A stretch of 64,000 nt of DNA, from the NCBI RefSeq assembly GCF_038005985.1, contig NZ_JBBOUI010000001.1, positions 1,570,001 through 1,634,000 on the forward strand, read 5' to 3'. The notes under the pieces are model-generated. The model had not been told where the DNA came from. It searched no databases and saw only the letters and a list, made by a program, of their open reading frames with translations. A program made the translations under genes and the position numbers. This DNA comes from Solibacillus sp. FSL R7-0682. Lineage in GTDB: Bacteria > Bacillota > Bacilli > Bacillales_A > Planococcaceae. The stretch's first letter is position 1; each line of letters begins with the position of its first letter. Below are positions 54,645-62,334 of this stretch, in pieces.

Positions 54645-55202
54645 ATGATCTCAGTAAACGATTTCCGTACAGGTTTAACAATTATCGTTGATGGTAACTT
54701 ATTCCGTGTACTGGAATTCCAACACGTAAAACCAGGTAAAGGTGCAGCATTCGTACGTTCAAAATTACGTAACTTACGTAACGGTAACGTAACTGAAAAA
54801 ACATTCCGCGCTGGTGAAAAAGTAGAAAAAGCGATGATCGAAAACCGTAAAATGCAATACTTATATGCACAAGGTGACGAGCACGTATTCATGGACATGG
54901 AGTCTTATGATCAAACGACTTTAGCAGCTGCTCAAATTGAAGACGAGTTATTCTACTTATTAGAAAACATGGAGCTTCACATCCAATCTTACCAAGGTGA
55001 ATTAATCGGTATTGAATTACCAAACACAGTTGTTCTGGAAGTAGAAGAAACTGAACCAGGTATTAAAGGTGATACTGCTTCAGGTGGTTCAAAACCAGCA
55101 AAAATGCAAACTGGTTTAATGGTAAACGTACCATTCTTCGTAAACCAAGGCGACAAACTAATCATCAACACAACAGATGGTTCTTACGTATCACGTGCGT
55201 AA
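54645..55202 (+). CDS. efp: Translation elongation factor P
   Basis: 185 residues, three OB-type barrels. It relieves ribosome stalling at polyproline. The tip loop [12 protein letters not shown] carries Lys32, the residue modified in many bacteria. [17 protein letters not shown] and the C-terminal [17 protein letters not shown] are typical. Start ATG 54645 behind TTGGAGGAA; a start 15 bases upstream is not supported. Highly biased codon use fits a highly expressed gene. Confidence 0.97.
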   Translation: MISVNDFRTGLTIIVDGNLFRVLEFQHVKPGKGAAFVRSKLRNLRNGNVTEKTFRAGEKVEKAMIENRKMQYLYAQGDEHVFMDMESYDQTTLAAAQIEDELFYLLENMELHIQSYQGELIGIELPNTVVLEVEETEPGIKGDTASGGSKPAKMQTGLMVNVPFFVNQGDKLIINTTDGSYVSRA

Positions 55203-55237
55203 TTAAACTAAATAATATAGCAATGTAACGCTAATTG

Positions 55238-55277
55238 AAAAGTCATTCACTCTTAATGGGTGAATGGCTTTTTTTAT
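55238..55277 (+). terminator. Terminator of the aroQ-pepP-efp unit
   Basis: AAAAGTCATTCAC (55238-55250) pairs with GTGAATGGCTTTT (55260-55272, one G-U), then more T. Confidence 0.85.
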
Positions 55278-55465
55278 AGTTAATATGAGTTGGTCTATTT
55301 AAGAAAGAGTTGTTCTCCTGCATATTTAAAGAGTCACCTGTACTTAAAATGGTGCTGTGTTTAATAAGAAATATTTTGGGGGATTTGACGAAAGGAAATA
55401 AATCACTTTTAATTCTAGATAGTAATTGTTTTAAAATTTAATATGTGTAAACGGGGAGGAATAGG

Positions 55466-56350
55466 ATGGAGAGCTTCGAAGAAATTTGTTTGAAAAAAAA
55501 TACAATCTTAGATGATACATATAAAATCACAAAAGTTATTTCAATCAGTGAGATTTCAATTATTTATTTAGCTATTAATATATATACAGAAAAAGTAATT
55601 GCGATTAAGGAATTCTATCCGAAAAATCTAGCACTGAGAGATATAGACAATTTAACAGTTGTTAACCGTTTACCATCTACAAAAAAAAAATATGAGGATT
55701 TAAAAAAGGATTTTCATAATGAAATCCTCATATTGCAACAAATTTATCATGAAAAGATCGTTAAGTATTTATCTCACTTTGAGGAAAATGAGACAATCTA
55801 TATTGTTATGGAATATTATGAAGGCATTACATTAAATGAATATTTAAAAAATACCCCATTAAAAGATAGGAAAAATATTAATGAAATTCTATTTATTCCT
55901 CTAATAGATGCACTTCAATATATTCATAAAATGGGAATAATACATCGAGATATTAAACCTAGTAATATAATTATCGATTCAAATAACAACGTTCATTTAC
56001 TTGATTTTGGCGCAGCAGTATTTTATAAAAATCAAAAAGAATTTAAAATCTATACAACCTCAGGATATTCTCCACTAGAACAATATTCTAAACAATCTAT
56101 CCAAGGTGTACATACGGATTTATATAGTTACGCAGCAACATTGTACTATTCATTGACAGGTGTGCTTGTAGAAGATATATCGAAGCGTTTAATAAATGAA
56201 AAAATAAAAAATGTTCGCTACTATAACAAAGAAGTTAGTTTTTTATTATCTTTTATAATTAACTGGGGACTTGCTGTGAATTTTAAGAAAAGATGTTTTT
56301 CATTTACTGTTATAAAAATTACTTTATTTATTGATAAATGGATAAAGTAA
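55466..56350 (+). CDS. Hanks-type Ser/Thr protein kinase with degenerate glycine loop
   Basis: 294 residues, a kinase domain alone without membrane helix. ATP-anchoring Lys48 in IAIKEFYPKNLALRD, catalytic loop HRDIKPSN (His160-Asn167, Asp162), metal-binding DFG (Asp180) in LLDFGAA, and GYSPLEQYS in place of the APE region. The glycine-rich loop is replaced by ISISEISIIYLA with no glycine, so ATP handling may be altered. KEFYP.NLA.RD after the Lys is a pattern I associate with bacterial kinases beside FHA/PP2C modules. Start behind GGGGAGGA. Two hairpins separate it from the downstream cluster, all in the same orientation. Confidence 0.9.
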   Translation: MESFEEICLKKNTILDDTYKITKVISISEISIIYLAINIYTEKVIAIKEFYPKNLALRDIDNLTVVNRLPSTKKKYEDLKKDFHNEILILQQIYHEKIVKYLSHFEENETIYIVMEYYEGITLNEYLKNTPLKDRKNINEILFIPLIDALQYIHKMGIIHRDIKPSNIIIDSNNNVHLLDFGAAVFYKNQKEFKIYTTSGYSPLEQYSKQSIQGVHTDLYSYAATLYYSLTGVLVEDISKRLINEKIKNVRYYNKEVSFLLSFIINWGLAVNFKKRCFSFTVIKITLFIDKWIK

Positions 56351-56363
56351 TTACCTAAAGTCT

Positions 56364-56405
56364 TATAAAAAGAGGAGATTTTTATAAAATCTCCTCTTTT
56401 TTATA
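56364..56405 (+). terminator. Terminator of the kinase gene
   Basis: A long stem around AAAAAGAGGAGATTTT and AAAATCTCCTCTTTTTT (56364-56405) with a three-base loop. Confidence 0.88.
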
Positions 56406-56725
56406 ACTAGTAAATTAATCCTGCGATGTATGAATAATAGACTAGTTAAATAGATGCTATTGTTATGAAATAATTTAATTTGTGCGGCTAGAGTCCCTTG
56501 TTTTAAAGGGTTCTAGCCGCATAATTTTTCTTAGTCACATTGTAAGTTTTAAAAATGAAAAATAGCACTATTTATTGATAAATAACGAGATCAAAAATTA
56601 AAATTTATTATTGAATCATAAAATTAGTTATTTTTTTACAATTTTTTTGTGTCGATAAATATCTCGAAATAGTAAATTGGAATTAAATTAAATAATATAC
56701 AATTATTATATATATTAAACAATTA
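56406..56725. other. Intergenic region with a second strong hairpin
   Basis: No gene seen. TGCGGCTAGA (56483-56492) pairs with TCTAGCCGCA (56512-56521), with an inner CCCTT/AAGGG helix, then TAATTTTTC: a second terminator-like hairpin, GC-rich in an AT-rich stretch. The rest is AT-rich. Confidence 0.6.
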
Positions 56726-56753
56726 TTGACAAAAAACAGTATTGTTTTATAGT
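56726..56753 (+). promoter_or_regulatory. Promoter of the tube/sheath-like cluster
   Basis: TTGACA (56726-56731) and TATAGT (56748-56753), 16-bp spacer, in a very AT-rich region that may act as an UP element. It would leave an untranslated leader of nearly 200 bases. Confidence 0.65.
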
Positions 56754-56947
56754 AAATACAAAGGTAAAAACAAGCAAATAATTAAATTTTACTTACTTTT
56801 CAAAAGTATTTTTACTGCTATTAACATAGTTAATAAGCGGTAAGTTTTTTGAGTTTAATTCCTTTTATTGGTATTTTAGTTTTTAATTGGTATTTACTAA
56901 TTGAAATATTTATTATTCTGAACTTAAAATGAAATGGAGGGATGGCT

Positions 56948-56983
56948 GTGAAAGTAAGCAGCCGTGTAAATGGAGATTATTAA
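56948..56983 (+). other. Short frame with strong ribosome-binding site overlapping the next gene start
   Basis: GTG at 56948 lies seven bases after GGAGG and encodes MKVSSRVNGDY before TAA at 56981. The 722-residue gene starts at an ATG (56970) inside it in another frame and lacks its own site. Skipping base 56978 would fuse the frames into MKVSSRVNGDINQTNRT. Either a leader peptide for translational coupling or the displaced true N-terminus. Confidence 0.45.
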
Positions 56984-59138
56984 TCAGACAAATAGAACTA
57001 TGCTATTTGAAGAAATCAATCCAGAGAAATTAGATTTAATTACACTTGTTGGTGATGTAAAAGGTATTGATAGTCTAAGTGATGAAAAAATTAAAGAGAT
57101 TAACCAATATTTACTAGTAAAAAGTTTTGATGAGTTTTTAGATAAATTTTCTCCGACTGTATATTCATTCTATAATGCTGCAAACCAAAAGGTTATGTAT
57201 ACATTAAAAAAGCCGGAGGGTATTCAAGAAGATTGTATTTCTGAAATTCCGATTGATCAAAATAATGATTTCTTAAAAATGCTTTTTACGCTGATTGATA
57301 CAAAAAGAAGTCAGGGAATCACGAATGTTGATTTCAAATTTGAAAATTTATTAGATATGATTTCTCCAAAAAAAGTGATGGATGATATTCGCCAAGTACG
57401 TAAGGAAATTCATTATCTACACAGTGAGTATGAAAAATTAGATGATAATGACCCGAAGAAGTTAGATACAGGGGACAAACTAAATCTAATGTTTGAAGTA
57501 GCAAGTAAAAATTATAACAATGTCATGGCCATGTTACCTTTGGCAATCGAAGATATAAAAACTAGATTGTTATTAGGCGCTAATCAAGAAGAAGCAACGT
57601 CTGAAAAATTACAAATAGGGACGCTTTCTATTGGAGAAAAGGGTGAACTAAAAATTATCGAAGCACCTAAACCAGATAGTTCAGAGCTTATGGTCCTTTC
57701 AGGTGACGGAAATAATGGTTTAAGTACAATTTTTGAAGAAGATTATGAAGCAATTACTGAGTCACAATCTTCATATGTTAAGGATTTAGTCGTAAGAACG
57801 TTCGCCCCATTACCAATGGTTCAAAATACTATTGATGTAGAAACGGAAGTTCAAAACTATAATACATATCTAGAGTTTTATAAAGATGCCAAGGACGAAT
57901 TCGTAAAAACTGTAAAGCCACTAGTTGAGAAACTGTTAGGCGTGAAAATGTATTTCGATCAATACGCAACGAAAAACAGAGGGATGCAACCATCCTTAAT
58001 TGTGACGAATTCAAAGCTAGATATGCTTGTTAAAAGTAATAATCTTCCACGCTTACAAGCTTATTTAAACACTGTGAACTCTAAAAATGACTTTACAGAT
58101 ACGATTTGGTATGGAATTGTGCCAGCCATTGAACTAGAAGCAACTGGTAAAGCACAAGTTAGCCGAGCAAGATTTAAAGGGAACGAAAAGGTTGCAAAGC
58201 TAGAAGGAAATACAATGGAATCGCTTTCTATGTTATTAGATACGATAAAGGATTATAAAATTCAAATCTTCTTCAATTTCATAGCAGAAGAAACGACAAC
58301 TTTTAACGGCATTGCAACGGCTGGTATAGATCGTCTAATGGATAAATGCCTACCTTTAATGAGAAAAGATTATAGTGAGTTCGCGATTCCTTGTTTACCG
58401 AACTTCACCATTATCCCGAAAGATAAATCTGGCGTAGTTATTGATACAAGAATGGAAGCGCTTGAAAACGGTGCACGTTTATCAAAAGAAAAAGAAGATA
58501 TTTTAAAACTTTGGATTGAAGGAGTTTATGTAGGTGCTAGCTACGTAGCAGCAGGTCTTGCATCGGCTTATCAGTGCCCAGAATATTTAAAAGAGTCCTT
58601 CAGAAATGTGAAGAAATCTTACCCAGGTGTTCGATTTGATATTGAAGCGGGAGATAATTCATTAAGGGCCGTAACAACGATGGCTAAAGAAATTTCAGGT
58701 TTCACGAATAATATAAAAGATTCTATTAATAGTAAAAATTTTGGTTTTGTATTCTCTTCTGAAAATGCCCAGTTACAAGGGAAAGATATTAAAAGAATTA
58801 CAGTATATAAAGCTAGAAGCTTAGCGATGGAAGAAGATGGATTTGATTCCATTTACAAAACGCAAGTAAGTACGTATATTGAGAGAATTTTACGATTCCA
58901 ATCTGGTGACTTTAAACATGAGAATATTGTTCGATTCTTTAGTAACAATCCTTCAAGTCAAAAAAGTCAGTGGATCAATGATAAAGGTTTTATAAACTCT
59001 GTCATTCAAGATGGAGATGACATCGGTTACATCATCGATGAAAAAACTAGCCTATGTCAAATCGATTTAGTATTCAATGGCAATGTTAAAAACCTTGAGG
59101 TATCTATTACAAAAGGTACGAGTGCTGTCAAAGCATAA
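56970..59138 (+). CDS. Large protein, possibly sheath-like, of a tube-forming system
   Basis: 722 residues, no signal peptide or membrane helix. The N-terminal 330 residues are acidic and helical (VDFKFENLLDMI, VRKEIHYLHSEYEK). The C-terminal half has TIWYGIVPAIELEA, IQIFFNFIAEETTTFNGIAT, a WIEGVYVGASYVAAGLASAY segment like the accessory-domain loop of contractile-tail sheaths, and a terminal domain with RFFSNNPSSQKSQWINDKG and FNGNVKNLEVSITKG. I infer a TssC/sheath-like or tail-assembly role because a tube-like gene is next; homology is not proven. No clear ribosome-binding site for the ATG at 56970. Longer than phage or T6SS sheaths (about 400-500 residues). Confidence 0.6.
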   Translation: MEIINQTNRTMLFEEINPEKLDLITLVGDVKGIDSLSDEKIKEINQYLLVKSFDEFLDKFSPTVYSFYNAANQKVMYTLKKPEGIQEDCISEIPIDQNNDFLKMLFTLIDTKRSQGITNVDFKFENLLDMISPKKVMDDIRQVRKEIHYLHSEYEKLDDNDPKKLDTGDKLNLMFEVASKNYNNVMAMLPLAIEDIKTRLLLGANQEEATSEKLQIGTLSIGEKGELKIIEAPKPDSSELMVLSGDGNNGLSTIFEEDYEAITESQSSYVKDLVVRTFAPLPMVQNTIDVETEVQNYNTYLEFYKDAKDEFVKTVKPLVEKLLGVKMYFDQYATKNRGMQPSLIVTNSKLDMLVKSNNLPRLQAYLNTVNSKNDFTDTIWYGIVPAIELEATGKAQVSRARFKGNEKVAKLEGNTMESLSMLLDTIKDYKIQIFFNFIAEETTTFNGIATAGIDRLMDKCLPLMRKDYSEFAIPCLPNFTIIPKDKSGVVIDTRMEALENGARLSKEKEDILKLWIEGVYVGASYVAAGLASAYQCPEYLKESFRNVKKSYPGVRFDIEAGDNSLRAVTTMAKEISGFTNNIKDSINSKNFGFVFSSENAQLQGKDIKRITVYKARSLAMEEDGFDSIYKTQVSTYIERILRFQSGDFKHENIVRFFSNNPSSQKSQWINDKGFINSVIQDGDDIGYIIDEKTSLCQIDLVFNGNVKNLEVSITKGTSAVKA

Positions 59139-59254
59139 ATCATTAAAAAGCTACTATTAAATAGTATATTTTGTATGTTTAAGGTTTATTTCATATAAAT
59201 CTTTTAACATAAATAAGAATTTCTTGCTGTGTTACTTAGATGGAATTTGTACAT

Positions 59255-59279
59255 ATTTCATAATTTCTTTTTATGAAAT
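59255..59279 (+). repeat. Intercistronic hairpin before the tube-like gene
   Basis: ATTTCATAA (59255-59263) and TTATGAAAT (59271-59279), seven-base loop, in the 216-bp gap after the 722-residue gene. No T-run, so RNA processing or stability is more likely than termination. Confidence 0.5.
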
Positions 59280-59354
59280 GTTTTGAATTCATTTATAAAT
59301 TTTATCTAGGTGCAACGGTTGAGGAATTCAATAAAAATTCTAGGAGGTATAAGT

Positions 59355-59780
59355 ATGGGCTTTGTTTTAAAAGTAGAAGGGTCAGAAGCAATTGAACTAG
59401 GATTAGATAGTATTGTTGCTGTCGAGTATGAAACGGATACTCCAAATGACTCGAATGCGCGTTCTACAGATGTAGGTGCAACATTAAAAATTAAAGGGAA
59501 AATTCTTACAGCAACAGATGGTGATAATGCTGATGATACGATGAAATTAGCATTATGGTCATTAGTACCTGCAGAAAAAGCAGATTGTTACCGAAAAGTA
59601 ACGCTTGAAGTTATTTCTGCTGATCAAGTAGTAAGAAAAATTAATTTCCCAAATGCATTTGTTGTTGATTACACGGAGCGTTTTGGTGATACAGAAGGTA
59701 TTGGTGAATTCTTCTTATTCATTAAGCAAAAGAAAGACAAAACAGATTTAGCAAAAGTAGAAGGCGGTTACGCTGTTTAA
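59355..59780 (+). CDS. Small Hcp/tail-tube-like protein
   Basis: 141 residues, no signal peptide, beta-rich. FVLKVEGSEAIELGLDSIV starts the fold; SNARSTDVGATLKIKGKIL, YRKVTLEVISADQVV and NFPNAFVVDYTERFGDTEGI follow, then FLFIKQKK. The 'RKVTLEV...V.FPNA.VVDY...FGDTEG...F.L' plan resembles Hcp/phage tail-tube barrels, in which a late loop and closing strands stack rings. Similar proteins occur in Clostridia under uninformative names, to my recollection. Start ATG 59355 behind TAGGAGG. A strong terminator follows, which would favour its own expression over downstream genes, as expected for a stacked component. Confidence 0.65.
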   Translation: MGFVLKVEGSEAIELGLDSIVAVEYETDTPNDSNARSTDVGATLKIKGKILTATDGDNADDTMKLALWSLVPAEKADCYRKVTLEVISADQVVRKINFPNAFVVDYTERFGDTEGIGEFFLFIKQKKDKTDLAKVEGGYAV

Positions 59781-59800
59781 TAAATAACTGCCATCTTAAT

Positions 59801-59836
59801 ATCTAAGGAGCTATAATAGCTCCTTAGATAATTTTT
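59801..59836 (+). terminator. Terminator or attenuator after the tube-like gene
   Basis: Perfect 14-bp arms TATCTAAGGAGCTA (59801-59814) and TAGCTCCTTAGATA (59818-59831), three-base loop, then TTTTTAATA. The next gene begins 30 bases later, so read-through must serve it or a promoter is hidden nearby. Confidence 0.85.
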
Positions 59837-59865
59837 AATAAGAAAACAAAATAAGGAGAGCTGCT

Positions 59866-60291
59866 ATGAAAACACATTATGACACTTTAGCTGTATCAAA
59901 GGATGCATCGCAGGATCAAATAAAGCTTGCCTATAGAGCACTCTCGAAAAAATATCATCCAGATGTAAACGGTGGAAGTAAGGATGCTGAAAAGATTTTT
60001 CTAGAAGTACAAGAAGCATATACGATTTTGAAAAATAAAACATCTCGAGAAGAATATGATTTAAAGCTAGAAAATTCGACCTACCATACTAGTAAAAATG
60101 TTGAATTTACAAATAGTAAGCAAACGACGGAAAAAAAACAAGCATTTAATATGAATGAGATGGAAAAGAACTTTGAGCAATTTTTTGGATTTAATCCGAA
60201 ATCCAAAGAAATGAAATCGAATACTCAAAATGGAAAAAAGAATCCTATAGATACAAGTGATTTATTTGAACGTTATTTCAATAAGAATTAA
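59866..60291 (+). CDS. J-domain (DnaJ-like) protein
   Basis: 141 residues. N-terminal J-domain (about 3-68) with YDTLAVSKDASQDQIKLAYR and the essential KYHPDVNGGS (HPD), then an unstructured tail ending DLFERYFNKN. No Gly/Phe or zinc-finger region, so a class C J-protein. It would recruit Hsp70 (DnaK) to a client, plausibly the tube/sheath machinery it lies among. AAGGAGAG precedes the ATG. Confidence 0.9.
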   Translation: MKTHYDTLAVSKDASQDQIKLAYRALSKKYHPDVNGGSKDAEKIFLEVQEAYTILKNKTSREEYDLKLENSTYHTSKNVEFTNSKQTTEKKQAFNMNEMEKNFEQFFGFNPKSKEMKSNTQNGKKNPIDTSDLFERYFNKN

Positions 60292-60320
60292 TAATTCGTT
60301 TTTATGGGAGAGAGCATGTA

Positions 60321-60893
60321 ATGGAAGAGGGAAAAGTATCAACAAGTGCATATTTAGAAAATGAGAAGAATCAAAAAATCGTAAAAAGTATAGATATCGC
60401 AATTGTAGTGATAGCGTGCTTTTTTATTTTATTTGTATTCATAATAAGTGAGGACTTTTTAATGAAAGTTATATTGGGAAGTATTTTTTTTATTGTCTCG
60501 TGTATTTATGGAATTATATTGTATGAAACAAGAAATGTAACGAATAGTCATACTAAAATTAGAAAGCTTGTACTCCTTAATAATCAAGGAGATGAAATAG
60601 ATGAATGGATACTAGAAAATCAAACAGCATTAGTAATAGGAAAAAGTTCCCGAGAAAATAAGGTGGATATTGATTTAAGCGGGACAGAATATGAATCGTT
60701 AATAAGTCTAGAACATGCTGTTTTAAATTGTGTTTCTGGAAAATGGTATATCGAAGACATCGATGCGATTAACTGTATAGGAATAAAGAAGGCACACAAT
60801 TTGATGAAGAATCAATTAAAGGATGGAAGTCCACACCCAATAAATAGTGGAGATACATTATATATAGCCAATACTAGAATGTTAGTGAAATAG
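60321..60893 (+). CDS. Membrane-anchored FHA-domain protein
   Basis: 190 residues. Two adjacent membrane helices (about 24-44 and 50-70) with both ends cytoplasmic, then a C-terminal FHA domain (about 80-190): ALVIGKSSRENKVDIDLSG supplies the glycine/arginine turn, ISLEHAVL the Ser-x-x-His motif, and the end PHPINSGDTLYIANTRMLV matches the last strands. FHA domains bind phosphothreonine, so it is a likely docking partner or substrate of the cluster kinase at the membrane. 30 bases behind the J-protein gene. Confidence 0.85.
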   Translation: MEEGKVSTSAYLENEKNQKIVKSIDIAIVVIACFFILFVFIISEDFLMKVILGSIFFIVSCIYGIILYETRNVTNSHTKIRKLVLLNNQGDEIDEWILENQTALVIGKSSRENKVDIDLSGTEYESLISLEHAVLNCVSGKWYIEDIDAINCIGIKKAHNLMKNQLKDGSPHPINSGDTLYIANTRMLVK

Positions 60894-60930
60894 TCATAAA
60901 GATAAAGTGATTGCTAAGGGAGATTAGAAT

Positions 60931-61458
60931 ATGAGTTTAATTAGATGCACAAATGGTCATATGTTTAGTTCAAGGAGACATCGAAATATTTGTCCTTATT
61001 GTAATGTCGTTGTAGAGCAGGAATCTAAAATAGCAAATCAAGCTGTAGCTGTGGCAGAAGTAGATGACAAAACAATGCCTTACTTAGGAGAAATGGATGG
61101 AATCAATCCCGTAACTGGATGGTTAGTATGTATCGAAGGTCCACAGTTGGGAAGAGATTATCGAATCTTATCTGAAAAGAATTTTATCGGTCGAGATGAG
61201 GATATGCATATTCGAATTATAGGGGATAATTCGATTTCAAAACGAAATCATGCAGTTATTGTTTATGACCCTAAAAAAAGGAACTTTTACCTCCTTCCTG
61301 GTGATGCTTCAGGATTAGCCTATCTTAATAATGAGGCAGTATATACCCCTACTGAGCTAGCAGCCTATGATGTTATACAGTTAGGAAGAAGTATTTTTTT
61401 ATTTATACCTTTATGTGGTGTTCATTTCGAATGGGAAAACAATCAAGGTGGGGAATGA
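60931..61458 (+). CDS. Zinc-ribbon and FHA-domain protein
   Basis: 175 residues. The N-terminal CTNGH...RNICPYC (residues 6-25) looks like a one-metal zinc ribbon. A linker with DDKTMPYLGEMDG follows, then the FHA domain (about 65-170): RDYRILSEKNFIGRDEDMHI (GRD turn), NSISKRNHAVIVYD (SxxxxH motif), YLNNEAVYTPTELAAYDVI, QLGRSIFLFI. The linker Thr (KTMPYLG) is a plausible phosphosite by analogy with Fha-type proteins. No membrane helix. Four bases from the PP2C gene. Confidence 0.86.
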   Translation: MSLIRCTNGHMFSSRRHRNICPYCNVVVEQESKIANQAVAVAEVDDKTMPYLGEMDGINPVTGWLVCIEGPQLGRDYRILSEKNFIGRDEDMHIRIIGDNSISKRNHAVIVYDPKKRNFYLLPGDASGLAYLNNEAVYTPTELAAYDVIQLGRSIFLFIPLCGVHFEWENNQGGE

Positions 61459-61461
61459 TGA

Positions 61462-62301
61462 GTGGTGGATTCCAAAATATTGTCATATGTATTTTCAATT
61501 CTTTTAATTCTCATTATGATCTCCCTTTTAATTATTCGAAATATTCTTTTGAGTAAAAAAGAGAATAGTCAAATAGAGATAGGAAATGCACAAACGATCG
61601 GAGCTCGAGAAGAACAAGATGATTATTTTGCAACATGTGAAACAAAAAATGGGACGATGGCTGTATTAGCAGATGGAATTAGTGGCTTAGCGAATGGTCG
61701 CATGGCAAGTACAGTGGCGGTTACTACGTTTATAGAAGCCTTTAGCGCATTGGAGAATCTTGCAAATATACAAGCATTTTTTAAAAAAACAGCCGTAAAG
61801 AGTAATCAACAAATTGTCCAAAATTTAAACGGTTCTAATGGTGGTACAACATTAGTAGCCGTAATTATTGATGAAAAAGGTTATCTTCATTGGGGAGCTG
61901 TTGGAGATAGTGTCATTACGATATTCCGTAAAGGCGAATTTCTTCCTATTAATGAAAAGCATATTTTTGAAAATGTGTTAAAAGAGCGCTACATTGCAGG
62001 AGAAATTTCGCAATTAGAAATACAAGAAAATCCTTTAAAAAAGAGATTGATTAACTATTTAGGTTACGAAGGGTTTAAAAAAATGGATATAGGTACAACG
62101 CCTATCCAATTGTTTTCGGGAGATAAAATATGTCTCTTTAGTGATGGAATATATGATGCGTTAACAGAGGTAGAATTGGAGCAATTACTTTCTCGACAGG
62201 CTGCGCCTTATGATATTGCCAATAACATTATTCATGTTATTGAAAAAAAGCATTTAAAAAATCAAGATAATGCAACTATCGTTATACTCGAAAAACTGTG
62301 A
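61462..62301 (+). CDS. Membrane-anchored PP2C-family protein phosphatase
   Basis: 279 residues. One N-terminal membrane helix (about 6-27) and a PP2C/PPM domain (about 40-279) with all metal-binding Asp motifs: ADGISG (Asp71), VGDSV (Asp149), FSDGIYD (Asp228) and QDNAT (Asp269). It should dephosphorylate Ser/Thr substrates, opposing the kinase. GTG start about eight bases behind GGTGGGG. Directly upstream of a second, degenerate PP2C-like gene. Confidence 0.9.
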   Translation: MVDSKILSYVFSILLILIMISLLIIRNILLSKKENSQIEIGNAQTIGAREEQDDYFATCETKNGTMAVLADGISGLANGRMASTVAVTTFIEAFSALENLANIQAFFKKTAVKSNQQIVQNLNGSNGGTTLVAVIIDEKGYLHWGAVGDSVITIFRKGEFLPINEKHIFENVLKERYIAGEISQLEIQENPLKKRLINYLGYEGFKKMDIGTTPIQLFSGDKICLFSDGIYDALTEVELEQLLSRQAAPYDIANNIIHVIEKKHLKNQDNATIVILEKL

Positions 62302-62334
62302 TAAACATATTGGCGTGTAATAAGGAGGTATATC

